A DNA stretch of 64,000 bases. Origin: Choristoneura fumiferana. Taxonomy: Eukaryota; Arthropoda; Insecta; Lepidoptera; Tortricidae. Positions 47,866-60,087 of the stretch are shown here, one piece after another. The position numbers and the translations under genes were made by a program. The notes below the pieces were generated by a model. That model saw only the letters and a list, made by a program, of their open reading frames with translations. It did no database searches and had not been told where the DNA came from. Where the stretch lies: positions 2,635,810 to 2,699,809 of the forward strand of contig NC_133479.1 in NCBI RefSeq assembly GCF_025370935.1, read 5' to 3'. Each line of letters starts with the position of its first letter. Within the stretch, counting starts at the first letter, position 1.

Positions 47866-47993
47866 TAGTCCGCCGTTAACAAGTCAATCTTGACATGTGT
47901 CACTCCCATACTGAATACGTCAAAAAACAAAAACATTCGACGTATTTAGTACACGATTACAGGTGTCAAGATTGACTTCTTAGCGGCGGACTA
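47866..47993. repeat. Small MITE, TAGTCCGCCG termini
   Basis: Left CCGCCGTTAACAAGTCAATC, right GATTGACTTCTTAGCGGCGG. TA at both outer ends suggests a Tc1/mariner-type origin. Confidence 0.6.
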
Positions 47994-48001
47994 TACTTCG
48001 A

Positions 48002-48222
48002 TTTTTTTAGCATTAGAAAAAGAGTAAACAATCTTGACGAGTCTTTTTATTGAAAAACGTTTTTGAAAACCAGTAACTATTACTAATGATACCAAAAGCA
48101 TGTAAATCATCATAATGTCCTTGCTAATTGTTACATATTTGCTGTGACTTATTTTTCAAAAGTGTTTTACAATAAAAAGACACGTCAAGATCGTTTACAT
48201 TCTTTCTAATGCTAAAAAAACG
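48002..48222. repeat. MITE with TTTTTTTAGCATTAGAAA termini
   Basis: Left AGCATTAGAAAAAGAGTAAA and TCTTGACGAGTCTTTTTATTG; right CAATAAAAAGACACGTCAAG and TTCTTTCTAATGCTAAAAAAA. TIR about 47 bp with mismatches. Confidence 0.65.
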
Positions 48223-48229
48223 AGGTATA

Positions 48230-49060
48230 CATAACACCAAAACAAGATTCATCGGCAGATATCTGGAATGTCAACTTGACACCCTCAGCAAAAAGATCTC
48301 CTCAGGTATGCGATTTATCATTTCAACTGTTCCTTTGTAAAAAGTACAGCAACGAAAAAAACAATCTGAAATTTTAACGTCAACACATAAATAATACAGA
48401 ATACCTAAAGGATTTTTTTTTATTAAAAATAAATAACGTAAAAACTATTTGATTTTTTTTATATGGACGCGTATTTTCAACAGTTTTATTGCACTAAGTC
48501 AGAGAGGATTCTCAAAATTTAACCTCTTCGCCGCCACAAAACGAACGAAGTGACGTGCGTGCTCTGTACGCCTCGGAAGAACCAGCGACAAATCAGCTTG
48601 ATTTTTAATTCCATTGCAGAAGGATTATTTTTAATTTATTTTCTAGTTAAAATTTGGTCATGTTGGGACCGTGGCGTGCGATGCATTCCATTGGCTGTCA
48701 CTACTGGATGACTGGAGCGGTGAGAAGGCTTAATGTAAACGGTGATTACGTTCCTATAACTGTCGATTACCGTCACATTATGAACTCGATGAGTGTAAGC
48801 CATTATCAAGTAACAATTGAACGTCATTATTAAAAATCACTAAGAATTCGTATCAGTGCAATTTGAACTTTATGGCTAGAGATAATTCTTTGTTTTTAAT
48901 ACTTTAATAAACAATATCGTTATACCTAATTTATTATAAAACACTTACTTTAAGCTATAACACATAAAATGGAATGGTACTATTTAAAAAAGTACTAGAA
49001 ATGAAGTAAGCACGACTGTGAAGCCAACATCTATATAAAGTAATGAGGGTTTTCTTTCAC
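48230..49060. other. No gene seen
   Basis: AT-rich intergenic DNA. No exon with splice support and no repeat recognised from elsewhere in the window. Confidence 0.4.
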
Positions 49061-49065
49061 GGAGG

Positions 49066-49204
49066 CGAAATATCACTAGATGGCGTTAGTAGCATGAGCA
49101 TGACGTTTGACGTTTGCTTGTGATTAGTTAAATAACTAAATGAGCCAATCGCAAGCAAACGTCAAACGCACCTCGCGCTACTAACGCCATCTAGCGATAT
49201 TTCG
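49066..49204. repeat. MITE with CGAAATATCACTAGATGGCG termini
   Basis: Near-perfect palindrome: CACTAGATGGCGTTAGTAG versus CTACTAACGCCATCTAGCG, with CAAACGTCAAACG words inside on both arms. Relative of 42727-42875. Confidence 0.75.
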
Positions 49205-49874
49205 TCTCTGCTTTCTTTTCCGCCACAAACTACAAAAGATCCTAACACGTCCCAAACTCTTTAAGAGTTAATTCTCAAAGCCGAGCACACAGCCGTTTAC
49301 AAAACACAAAATTGGCAATTGAAAAATATTCTAAATTACTAACATTGGTATCTAGTCGCATAATTTTTGAAAGTCATATATAATGTTCGGTGATCATATT
49401 ATTTCCCCACCAAAACTTTTCAGACTTTTTTAAATGGTGTATTTTATAACAATTTTTAATAATTAATGGAGAGGATGTAGAGAAAAAAAGAGTTACGACA
49501 AACAATACGTTATGACAAACAACATTATGACTTTCGACAATTATGCAAGCCGTGGACCCCATTGGAAGTGGCATAAAGTCTTTGTGTTTAAAAGGAAGGA
49601 GTAAAGGAGACAAATACTTATACACTATACAAGCCCGTCGTTGTCATTTTGGATAAACATCTTAATGGCATTAAATTGCTTGAAATAATACCACCACTAA
49701 TGGCACTTTCCACATTGAAAGTTTCCTCAAGCTTATCTTATAGTTTAGGTAATACTACTGTCTGAAATATGTGTATCTGACTATTCAACATCATAAAAAT
49801 GGAAGATCAACTCAATTTACCACAAAATATTAGTACGGTCGGTTCCCTGACTTATGTATCCACTTTTTTTTTTA

Positions 49875-50140
49875 TTTGACTGGATGGCAAACGAGCAAGT
49901 GGGTCTCCTGATGGTAAGAGATCGCCACCGCCCATAAACATCTGCAACACCAGGGGTATTGCAGATGCGTTGCCAACCTAGAGGCCTAAGATGGAATACC
50001 TCAAGTGCCAGTTATTTCACCGGCTGTCTTACTTTCCACGCCGAAACACAACAGTGCAAGCACTGCTGCTTCACGGCAGGATTAGCGAGCAAGATGGTGG
50101 TAGCAATCCGGGCGGACCTTGCACAAGCTCCTACCACCTT
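49875..50140 (+). repeat. GGATGGCAAACGAGCAAG-type dispersed repeat, unbroken copy
   Basis: Gives the empty target for the MITE at 9846-10243. The overlapping open frames at 49959-50426 are translations of the repeat and its flank. Confidence 0.7.
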
Positions 50141-50562
50141 CATACTAGTTACATAGAAAAGTGGATACTTATGTTAGAGCACCGACTGTACTACATGTAC
50201 ATTTCCTTTTTTGCTATCGGTACCATTTACAGTCAAACTGATTCATGTACCAGGGTGGAACATTTTGATAATCAATTTCATTATGATTTCCTTGAGCAAA
50301 GTATGGGATGTCAACATGAACATTAGTAGCCACAGTTGGACAGGACTTTTTAACAGAAGCACTCGCGTAGTTGGAAGAAATTATACATTCTATTCTTGTA
50401 CTTATCCGCTACTTATATACAAATAAACAAATACTTTACATGAATAATGCTCTAGAAAAATCGAGACAATCATTAAGCCTCTTGACAACATTTATATTAA
50501 CTTACCTAAAAGGAAGTAGGTATCAAAAAGTTTGAAAAAAATAACGGATAAAATAATTATGT

Positions 50563-50850
50563 ATGTCATTCAATGTATTGGCATTGCCATACAACGAGGA
50601 GACGCAGCCAGCCTTATGGGCACCCTGCCCAATAGCAGCGACTTGTGTCATCATCATCATCCCAGCCTATATACGTCCCACTGCTGGGCACAGGCCTCCT
50701 CTCAGAACAAGAGGGCACTTGGCGACTTGGCTTGGATGGGCGACTTGGGTGATATTTGTAAATATAGATTTTTAGGATTAGAGTAAGTTAGTTTTAATTT
50801 TATTTTTATTTATTTCTGTTAATTATAGTATATTATTTGTTTGTTTATAA
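50563..50850 (+). pseudogene. LINE ORF2 tail split by another repeat
   Basis: NVLALPYNEETQPALWAPC at 50569-50625 and the end piece TGATATTTGTAAATATAGAT (50749) match 35755-35880 read on the other strand. A CATCATCATCATCCCAGCC-type insert (50648-50720) separates them. Confidence 0.55.
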
Positions 50851-52273
50851 ATAAATCCATTTGACATAATGCATTGTCTCAGAAATGCAGCATTGTCATA
50901 AAATAAACCAAACGTGCAAAAAACAAAGCAATCTATATAATTCGCGATCGATAAATTTCGATCAAATACTTAGTTGCACCGAAAATTTTATTTCGGACTA
51001 AATAAACAGAGACAATAAATATCTCTTTCACGCATAGGTATAATTTAGGAAATTATCCGAGACTTGTGAAATAAGTCCTCAGAAATGAAGATGCAAAACA
51101 TGCGATACCATAAGTTGCCGTATCGTACACGTGTACTGCCGTTTCGCACAATTTTTTATCCCAGTTTTTCATTTCCCAAGTACCAAATTTCCAAAAAAAA
51201 CAGCAGTATTTTTTATGGTTTATGACAGCAAAATAATAGGTTTCGGTTTGTTTTGATGACAGTTCCGAAAATAATATGGTTTCTTTGCCCAAACGGCAGA
51301 GAACCTAAGTAACAGACTTCGAATGACTTTTTGAAAAACTCAGATATACGAGCCCGGGTTTGAATCCACGATCCTTGGCTTGAGAAGCCCTAGTTCAAAT
51401 CAAAGTAGAGTTTAACAATATCAAACCAAATCGTAAACAAAAGATAGCTGCAAGTGCTACCTCCAGGAATATTACAGGTTTCAAATATTATTAGGTTAAA
51501 CAGTGTTAATCCTAATTTTATTTGAAATTCATACATAATACAAGAACAGCGTCTACGCTACCAAGCCTGACGTAGGGTAGAAAAGGTGACTTTTACACTA
51601 AAGCAATCTCTACTAGGCAACTGTGGGATATAAATAATAAACAAATAGCCTCTTAACTTCGTAGTACTTATATTAAATCTGTATACTAAACTAGGTTTAA
51701 TATAACTAATTATTAAATATTATTTGTTCGATAATTGTACTAATGTCAACGATTTCATGCCACTTAATTTCAATCGGCATTGCCAAGTTAATGCCAATGT
51801 GTTTCATTACATATTCATCTATATAATTGATAGCAATACTTTTCGCGCTTTAATAAAAAAAAATACTTATGTCCATAGTTTAAAGACATGCCATACCTAC
51901 TAGCAAAAAATACTTACATTGTGCATTTTACATGCAAGTCAAATATTTAATTTATATAAATAATAATGTTACAGCTCAACATGGCTTCTTAAATAAAAAT
52001 ATATTTAATGCGACAATACGATAATCTCCAAGCTTCATGCCGTCTTATCCTTATTCAATCATGTACACCGGCATGACAAATTTAATGAGAATTAACAATC
52101 TTTTTACACATCCCTATTCAAATACACTTACTTGTACCTTACTCAGTTTAAGACTCCTATATTTTCACACCACTGCGTTTCATGCCAGTGCGGTTCATTC
52201 CATTCATTTCATGCCATTCCCCTTCATACCCTCAGACCACTTGACTGCTGATGGTGGGTATGGCGGGTTCTGA
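50851..52273. other. Gene-free stretch, probably including the LPCAT 3' UTR
   Basis: Nothing coding with support. A tRNA-like SINE scrap (reversed) is at 51355-51400. The LPCAT transcript, running leftwards, must end somewhere here; I found no compelling minus-strand AATAAA close to its stop. Confidence 0.4.
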
Positions 52274-55200
52274 TCACTGGGTTTTTGGTTTTTGGGCCGC
52301 CAAGTCGTTGGTGAAGATGAATGAGAAGAAAGGCTTCTTTTGGGCAAAGGATATGAATTCGTCTGAAAAAAAATATTTTCAATACAAGCTCTTGTTAGAC
52401 TGTGTTTACATTGTCATCTTAACTCCATAACTGTAACTGTACCATTCAAGTCAATCCGATTGCACAGATATACATAATAATAATTTAAATAGTCGGGACC
52501 TATTCAAAATCGTAACCAGCTCAATAATTTCCAAATTTTAAGCCCGTCCATAATTTTTTCGCTTACGCCATTTTCAGGTACAGACGATGGAATTAAATCG
52601 CGTACCAGGGTGGGACGTGGGACCTTTCATAATTAAATTCACTGTGATCTCTTTGACAGATGTACGGAATGTCAATATGACATCAGTAGCACAAAGGTTC
52701 CATTCTGGTACGCAATTCAGTTTCTTTGACTGTACATACGCTTAAAACGGGATCCCTTCAGCACCCATAACTTTATTGTTTCGATTTTCGATAGTCAGAA
52801 CTTGGTACCCACATTATTTCTGGCCATAACAATCAATAGTCATAATCGTTGTTAGGTATAACGCGAAATAAATAAAATGATTAAGTAGAATAATGTTACA
52901 TGCCATACAAGACAAAAGTCATAAAATTGATTAGCATAATATCAAAAGGCATACCGTTTTTTTCATAAATATTTGTAGGTCATATTTTTATACTTACTAT
53001 TATTATTATTCATACCATTTTATTCTCTAATGTTTTAAAGGAATAATTTTAATAATTCAGAAATAATACATGTCATACATTAAAAACATTAGAAAGTTAG
53101 AACTGTGACTCCTTTTAAAAAGGACCAGCTGACAAAAAAACAGGTTGGTTAGGTTAGCCGTCCGTTAGGCGACCATTACAAAAATCAGTTGCCACAAAAA
53201 GTAGGTTAGGTTAGAACTATGACCCCTTACAAAAAAACAGCTGCCGGAAAAGTAGGTTAGGTTAGGTTAGAACTGTGACCCCTACAAAAAGTACCAGCTG
53301 ACAGAAATGCGTTATGTCCAATAATAATATTCCTTTTGAATTTCAACCTTTCAATACAATTACCACATTAAATGTTATGACCAATAACGGTATGAAATTC
53401 AATAGTTCTGACTAATAAGCGTTATGTCAAATAATAATATTCCATTTGAATTTCTACCTTTTGATACAATTACCACATTAAATGTTATGACCAATAACGG
53501 TATGAAATTCAATAGTTATGACTAATGAAAGGGGGCGAAAGAAAATTATAACTATTGAAATTATGACCAAAGGTAATATGACGAGCAACGATTATGACAA
53601 ACAACGGTATGGATAAACCAAATCGAAAGTTTAACGTTATAGGAGTCAATATATATATATATAGACCCGCTTAAAACACATTTAACCCTCTTTCGAGCAT
53701 TTAAGTAAAAATTACCGTAAGTTATCCAGCCCTTCTCATCCAGATCGGCTTGTCCGAACGTGTTGTGAGCATCTTCCTGGCATAGTCCCAGGCAGTGTGT
53801 CGCGATTTCCTCGAACGTGTTCACGTCGACGCGCCCCGTGCCTGTTGTGTCGTACAGCTGGAAAACACAATCGTCGGACATTGATGGAAAATAATAACAA
53901 AAAATCTGTCAAATTCGAGTCGGACTCGTACATGAAGGCTTCCGTACCTCCGTATACCTAGTGCCATCCACAAAGACGCATGATTTTGTCAAAACACGCT
54001 CGCGTCATCGTGAATGAATCTACCTATACAATGTTTTAAAAACAGTTGAGTAAAAGTTTTTGTGAAAAATTCTAATAACTAGAAGCTTTTTTGCTGACTG
54101 TATCTTTTGCCCCTCGTAAAAGTACTCGTCAAGATGAATCAACCAGCCCCTAGCAACTTCCAGCTGTCATCTTGGCCTCCTAGCAACGAATAACAAAGAC
54201 TAGCAACCAAAAAACTATTTGACTATTTTGTATATGTTTTATAAATTAAAACTACACAATGCCTGTTATCGAATAGAAAAACAATTTTAAGCTACCTTTA
54301 CAAATAACAAAGTTATAAAGGTTTGAAATTCAAGATTAGACAGAGAAAGACATACTGGCATGTGACGTCACACGCCAGTACCGCCATACTTGCTGCATAG
54401 AGAAAAGCGTTTGAGAAAGAGACAGGTATATAGATTTTTCAAAAAATCACTATAAATCTAATTTTCAACCTATTTAAATTTTCTCTTCGCTAAACACTAT
54501 CTGAGTTGAAAAATCAGGAGTTGTCAAATACCGTATTTCAAGTGTCTCGCTATTACGGCTCAAGAGATAGAGCCCTGTGACAGACGGATGGACGGACAGA
54601 CAGACAGACTACGGAGTCTCAGTGATAGGGTCCCGTTGGCAACCTTTGGGTACGGTACCCTAAAAAAATAAAATTTAAAGATACCTTGTTAGCACTGCAG
54701 GCAGAGTAGGAAAACAAGGTAAATTTTAATTTTTGTACCTTGAATGCGTACGAAAGTAGCTGCGTAAGCGGCTCTTGTTGTAGACACAGGAACGCGGCGC
54801 AGAGCAGGTAGTCCGGGAAGTGGATGAGACCGCTGGACCTCTGGAATTGTATGGTAAATCATTAGAAGCGACCTAATGGTGGCCTAACGGGCTAATGCCA
54901 TGGTGGTGGTACGTGGTAACCAAGATTGGCATGCAGTGACTGGATTCCAGGGCAGGCAGTTGGTATTTTGCAGCGCTGCCGGTAGGCAGGAGGGTACTAC
55001 TACTCTAATCCCTTGAAAATTTTAAGTAGAAACCGAAATGGCAAAACCAAGTATACTAGATATAGTAGTTTAGAACTCGGGACCCATTCCAAATCGTGAC
55101 CAGGGGGTTACTTAGAAATTCGAAAACCGAAGTTCGTATCGTACCGTTCCTCTCGCTCTCGTATTAAATAATATAAGCGTAAGCGGGACGGCAAGATAAG

Positions 55201-58200
55201 AAGTTCGAATTTTAGACTTCGTAGTATAGGGCCAGACCAATAATTCTTACTTTTTGATAATCCTAACTAATATTGATGATGTGGCAAACTGAAGTGGCAA
55301 TGGGCGGGGCACATTGCTCGCAGGACTGATGGCCGATGGGGTCAAAAGGTTCTCGAATGGCGTCCGCGGACCGGGAGACGAGCTGTCGGTAGGCCTCCAA
55401 CAAGATGGAGCGACGACCTGGTTAAGATCGCGGGATCGCGGTGGATGCGAAAAGCACAAGACCGGTCTGAGTGGAGAGCCTTGGGGGAGGCCTATGTCCA
55501 GCAGTGGACGTCTTTCGGCTGACATGATGATGATGATGATGATTGATGATGTAGAGTACTCACTTGACCGTTATGAAATTTTATATGGAAAAAATTTAAA
55601 CCCTGGGAAGGACATATTATCCCGAATAATTAGGTATTGTTCCCGCGAGGCGCACAATATACGAATACTCACAGACATTGTCGCAGGCAACAGCTAGTAT
55701 AAATATTTGTATTGTCATTGTCTGCTTCCATACCTGCACAAAGATGTCGGCAAGGCGTTGCGCCGCGGGTGTCTCGGGCAGCCCCAGGCGGCAGGGCAGT
55801 TCGGCGGCCGAGAACCAACGTTTGCGCGCCATCGGACCTTGCGCGATCAGGTGCAGCTCTATGCGCGAGCGCTCCAGCCTGTAAACATTACAGATCTAGT
55901 GACTCGTGTGTTTCCATCGTATTCTGTCGGATAACTACGTATTTTAAATAATTTATTGAATCAGGCGTTACTTTGCGGAGGTCCATATCAATGAACTAAA
56001 ATAATTTCCTTGCTCACCCGCGACCACCACCACACTACACTGACGCGTCTATCACCACCACCACACTACACTGACGCGTTTCGAACTCAACCAGAGCTCA
56101 TCTTCAGAGTGACACAACCGTACACCATGCTACCAGTTGTTTGACAGTACCAGGTGTTAGTTGTTTGAGTCTTACAACTGCTAGCATGGTGTACGGTTGT
56201 GTCACTCTGAAGATGAGCTCTGGTTGAGTTCGAAACGCGTCAGTGTGTGTGGTGGTGGTGATAGATGGGTTTGTATGATTTGTGTGTGTTCTTACAGTGT
56301 GGAGGTGGAGGAACTGCATGAACACGCATATTTTGCATAATCTTAGCTATCGTAAGGTCGCGGGTGAGCAAGGAAATTATTTTAGTTCATTAATTTCGTA
56401 TTTATCTTGCTTCCTCAAATATCTTCAGTAAACTTCAGTAAGCTAGTTGAGAAAACATGATAAATACGAACTTTTCCAACGCAATGACCCCTGGAAGGAG
56501 AGATTTTTATCCCAAAAATTTTTAGTTTCTGCGGGATAGAGTAGGTAAATGGAAACAGCTAGTGTTACAAATTCAAAACCAACTACTTGTTATAGAAGTA
56601 GTTTGAAACGGCAGAACTAATTAATTTAATTTGTATTCTAACACTAGGACCCTTGCGCTCTCATAATAAAGACTCTCCAAAGATCTTACTCTATCTGTAC
56701 CCTCAGTTCGCGCATGGAGGTAACCCCTGATACAACGAGCTGCTTCGTAAGATGAGGCGGCAGTCGTATTTGCAGTCCGACACTAAGACCGTACATAAAG
56801 GACGGAGAATAGAGATGGCCGTTGGGGACGAACGGTTCTGGAATAGAGACTGTAAAGCGGCAGGCGCAGCATAGGACGTCCACCAACGAGATGGACGGAT
56901 GGTCTGCTTAAAGCCGCGGGGGTGGATGCAGGCCGCTTCCAACCAAAGCAACTGGAGGTTTATGGGGGAGGCCTATGTCCAACAGTGGACGTCCTACGGC
57001 TGAGATGATGATGACTAGGACCTTCCAGGCCTTCATGATAGAGACTCTGCAGTAGTGATGTAACGAATGTCATTTTTTGAACATTCGCGAATGCGAAATG
57101 CGAATATCTGCTACCGACATTCGCGAATGCGAATGCGAATATTCAGTTTTTCGTTTTGGCAGTCTCGTTCGAACGATGTGCGTTCCGTTTGTACTTTGTT
57201 CCGAGAATTACCCAGTTTATACGAACGCATCGCAAAGTAAGTAAATAAATAATACCAAAGATTAAGTGAAGACTGATAATGTTATTATGAGATTAAGTAA
57301 TTTTTTTGTACCTATAAAAAACATAAACTTTTATTTTATTAACCTATCTTTTATCTAATAATTGTATTTTTTCTGATATTCATATTCGCAAAACATTCGC
57401 AGAAATTTTGCGAATGCGAATATGGAAAAATATGCGAATATTCGCGAATGCGAATGCGAATATTCGTTACATCACTACTCTGCAGTGATCACTCACCCAA
57501 GCTGCGCCCTTAGCTCGCTGACCTCCCTGACAGAGGTGGCCCCCGGGATCCCAAGCTGCTTGGCTCGCGCGATCAGACGGCAGTCGTCGTACGTGTAGTC
57601 CAACACTGGGATCCCCAGCGCCCTGGAAAGAAAAAGCTATTAGGGTGAGGGCACCAGTTCATGGACAGGAACCAATAATGGAATATTTTTTCCGCTAACC
57701 CAATATTAGAAATGGAGGCTACCTACTTTTTCTCAAACTAATAACACTTATGTGCAGATAAGTGATAAAAAAATGATTTATTGTACAATCAACTTGATCG
57801 AAAATACACTTGAGACATGGATGCACAGAAAAACCAGAAAAAGAGACCAGCGAGAAGAGAGAGAGAGAGGGAGAGAGAGGAGTTGAAATAAAAAATACAA
57901 AAAGACTCCAAAAAACCAATCACAATCAACTTGAAGCAAAATACAATGATCAATGAGTATGGAAAGTTTGTATAGAGAAGTCGCGGGAATGGTCAAATAT
58001 TCTGACCCCCAAACTAGGTAAATACCTGTGTCTTGGGGGCCTAATGATGATCATAACTGGTAAAGTTCATGAATCGAGCTATAAGGCATTGAATCCTTGC
58101 TGTCTATTACTGGATACTACTGTGCTTAACATGTCCATGATTGGTGCCGTCACCCTAACCCTACTAATATTATTAATGCGAAAGTTTGTGATTGTATCTG

Positions 58201-59733
58201 AATACCTATTTTGTCCATAAAAAGCTAGAACTTGGGAATAACCCATAGGCTACCTTCTATCCCAGTATACCCTCGGTTCACGGTGGATGCAGGCCATTTC
58301 CAACCGTAGCAACTGGAAGTCTATGGGGGAAGCCTATGGCCAAAAGTGGACGCCCTATGTCTGATATGATGATGATTAGAAACAAAAATACGCGGATATT
58401 CTTAATGCAACATTAAAGAAGACAATTAGACAATTAAAGAAGACATTTTTACTTAAATTCCTGGAATTTCAATTCAACTGCCTATCCCGACGATTCGTGC
58501 TTCTGCTAGTACGCGTCTCTCTCTAGCCAAATACTCTGTGCCGTGCAAGGTTTTAGAATAGCATAGACCCAACTCTTCCCATCGGTATCGTAAAAGATGA
58601 CTAAGGGATCTGATATGACAATAGGCAACGGCGTTCTCTATTACGAACTACAAACTCCGGGCTCCAGCACTGCGGTGTCGAAAGCGGGGGTAAACCTCAC
58701 ACTATTTCCCCAAGAAAGTCGTCATGGTGACTATTGATCTTCAACCGACGTCCACGAATCTTACAAGAGTGTAGCGATTCAAGAGAGACCCAAGTACTCA
58801 CTTGGCCATGACATCCCTAACGTTCCTGGCATACAGCTTGGGATCGCGACGCTCGGCTTCGCTAGGGTAGTACACCGGCAGGAACTCGATCTCACAGGAA
58901 CTATGGACCTGAGTCAACGTCAGCCACAGAAGTTTCAGCCTGGAAATAGACAAATTCATCTTTACTTTAATTTGTATAAATCAACTCTCAGCTAATAATA
59001 AGGAGATAAGGAATACTCCGTGAGCTAAATGCGCGAGCCGTCCATATGACACTTTTCCAAAACTACGCGACAGCATTTTTACGGTTCGTCAGCAGGGGCA
59101 CAATACCCCTGCCCCCAAACCCCCCAAACGCCAAACGCCAGTCCTCTCGCAAGTACAGTCAAGGGCATAAATATAATGTACGTTGTCAAGACGTCGAAAA
59201 TATCTGTACCATACACCTTTCATGACACTAATCATAAGGCCGATGTATACATATATTTGAAGCTCTGGCTGTATGGATATTTATGCCTTCGACTGTACCA
59301 CGGGCAGATAAAAGCACTAACAAATACTTCTCTCAACACTTGTGTCAGACAACTGGCGTAGAATTGTTAGGTATGTGACCAACTCCGTCAAGAGTAACCG
59401 TCAAAGAGACACAGGCACGTCAGATTACCCCTTCCTTCTCTAATCCCTAGATAGTCACGCGTCAGGCCCCTCCCAAGTCCAAGTGACCGTGTGGCGCGCG
59501 TTGGGATAGCGGATGGTCACAGGTTGCACGGACACACCGGGGTAGAACCCCTTCCTTCTCTAACCCCTAGATACTCACGCGCCAGGCCCCTCCCAAGTCC
59601 AGGTGACCGTGTCGCGCGCGTTAGGGTAGCGGATGGTCACGGGTTGCACGGGCACGCCAGGGTAGAACCCGCCAGACTTAAACGTGATCAGGCACGACCT
59701 GTTAGTGCACGTGCCTTCCGGAAAAATCAGGAT
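52274..59733 (-). CDS. LPCAT: Lysophosphatidylcholine acyltransferase (LPCAT1/2 type), C-terminal seven exons
   Basis: Coding exons in transcript order: 59733-59579, 58939-58802, 57622-57497, 55878-55734, 54840-54739, 53857-53716, 52362-52274; phases 2, 2, 2, 0, 0, 1; 897 nt, 298 residues and stop. Known role of the family: transfer of an acyl group from acyl-CoA to lysophospholipid in the ER and on lipid droplets (Lands cycle). Visible evidence: FPEGTCTNRS (acyltransferase block III), GVPVQPV (block IV) and DTVTWTWEGPGA, then EFLPVYYPSEAERRDP and ALGIPVLDYTYDDC, all collinear with animal LPCAT1/2. The C-terminus has an EF-hand pair: DTTGTGRVDVNT, lacking the acidic residue at loop position 12, then DLDEKGWITYDE, which is canonical. 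The end KPKTQ fits KXKXX ER retrieval. The 5' exons with HXXXXD and the membrane anchor are missing and should lie to the right of the window, beyond a gypsy element. It faces gene D tail to tail. Confidence 0.92.
53309..53528. repeat. 110-bp tandem duplication in the last LPCAT intron
   Basis: GCGTTATGTCCAATAATAAT at 53309 recurs as GCGTTATGTCAAATAATAAT at 53419. The two units share ATTACCACATTAAATGTTAT and GACCAATAACGGTATGAAAT. A third partial echo follows to about 53610. Confidence 0.75.
53896..54666. repeat. Diverged AGGGTTCC-type repeat in LPCAT intron
   Basis: Starts GAGTCGGACTCGTACATGAA, has GATGGACGGACAGACAGACA near 54590, and ends TTTGGGTACGGTACCCTAAA. Same general plan as 27468-28109, but the sequence differs. 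Confidence 0.55.
55265..55550 (+). pseudogene. RTE-type LINE ORF2 C-terminal fragment
   Basis: Reads WQWAGHIARRTDGRWGQK, then RPRTGRRAVGRPPTRW, ending at YVQQWTSFG and stop, then a GATGAT microsatellite. This is the textbook 3' end of lepidopteran RTE elements. In an LPCAT intron on the opposite strand. Confidence 0.85.
55990..56395. repeat. Fold-back element with ATTTCCTTGCTCACCCGCGA ends
   Basis: Left arm AACTAAAATAATTTCCTTGC, CACTACACTGACGCG, TCAACCAGAGCTCATCTTCA; right arm is the complement (GAAGATGAGCTCTGGTTGAG, GTCGCGGGTGAGCAAGGAAA). Related pieces lie at 1265-1350, 16960-17060 and 44070-44235. Confidence 0.7.
56690..57010 (+). pseudogene. RTE-type LINE fragment, heavily mutated
   Basis: Ends GGAGGCCTATGTCCAACAGT and GGACGTCCTACGGCTGA, the same 3' end as 55265-55550, followed by GATGATGATGA. 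Stop codons and indels break the frame. Confidence 0.7.
57053..57477. mobile_element. hAT MITE with 8-bp target duplication
   Basis: Ends TAGTGATGTAACGAAT and ATTCGTTACATCACTA; CTCTGCAG stands on both sides (57045-57052 and 57478-57485). The centre is filled with CGCGAATGCGAATATTC words. The right end lies 5 bp from the donor hexamer (57491-57496) of the LPCAT exon 57497-57622. Confidence 0.85.
57785..57930 (-). repeat. SINE tail remnant with GA tract
   Basis: CTTGAGACATGGATGCACAG and AAAAAGAGACCAGCG as in the SINE at 17319-17640, but the tRNA head is replaced by a GAGAGA tract (57853-57880), then GGAGTTGAAATAAAAAATAC. Confidence 0.55.
58265..58378 (+). pseudogene. RTE-type LINE 3' end, truncated
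   Basis: GGTGGATGCAGGCCATTTCC, GGGGAAGCCTATGGCCAAAA, then GATATGATGATGATTA. No intact frame remains. Confidence 0.65.
59428..59547 (-). pseudogene. 120-bp tandem copy of the 3' half of an LPCAT exon
   Basis: Copy of 59548-59667, offset exactly 120 bp. On the minus strand it still reads VQPVTIRYPNAR and TVTWTWEGP, but has substitutions (one D to H, one G to D), lacks the exon's 5' half and acceptor, and its donor has changed from GTGAGT to GTGACT. It lies in the intron right after the genuine donor. Confidence 0.8.
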
Positions 59734-60087
59734 CTGTAAAGATAATAAAGAATATTTATTGGTATTTTTGCTGGGAAAAGACTTAGGCCTGTTCACTATT
59801 ATTGGCATTTTCAAATTGATAGCAATGTGTCGTCGAGTTCAGCTTATCAGAAAGTCTGGGGTTAACCCCCTGTTTAACCATTCATAGATTAATTTTAATA
59901 CCTGGGCGACCGAGCTTTGCTCGGGCTAAAACTCGGTAATAAGCGTTTTTCCAGAGATAAGACCAAGCTAGATCGATCTGTCATCTTCGAAAACCCCTAC
60001 ACCAAATTGCATCGAAATCGTTGCAGCCGTTTCGAAATCCCCAAAATATATATTATACAAGAATTGCTCGTTTAAAAGTATTACATA

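Noticed and set aside
53140..53280. GGTTAGGTTAGGTTAG as a telomere
   Set aside because: Only two or three TTAGG units occur, here and at 10361 and 16310; these short runs are common inside lepidopteran chromosomes.
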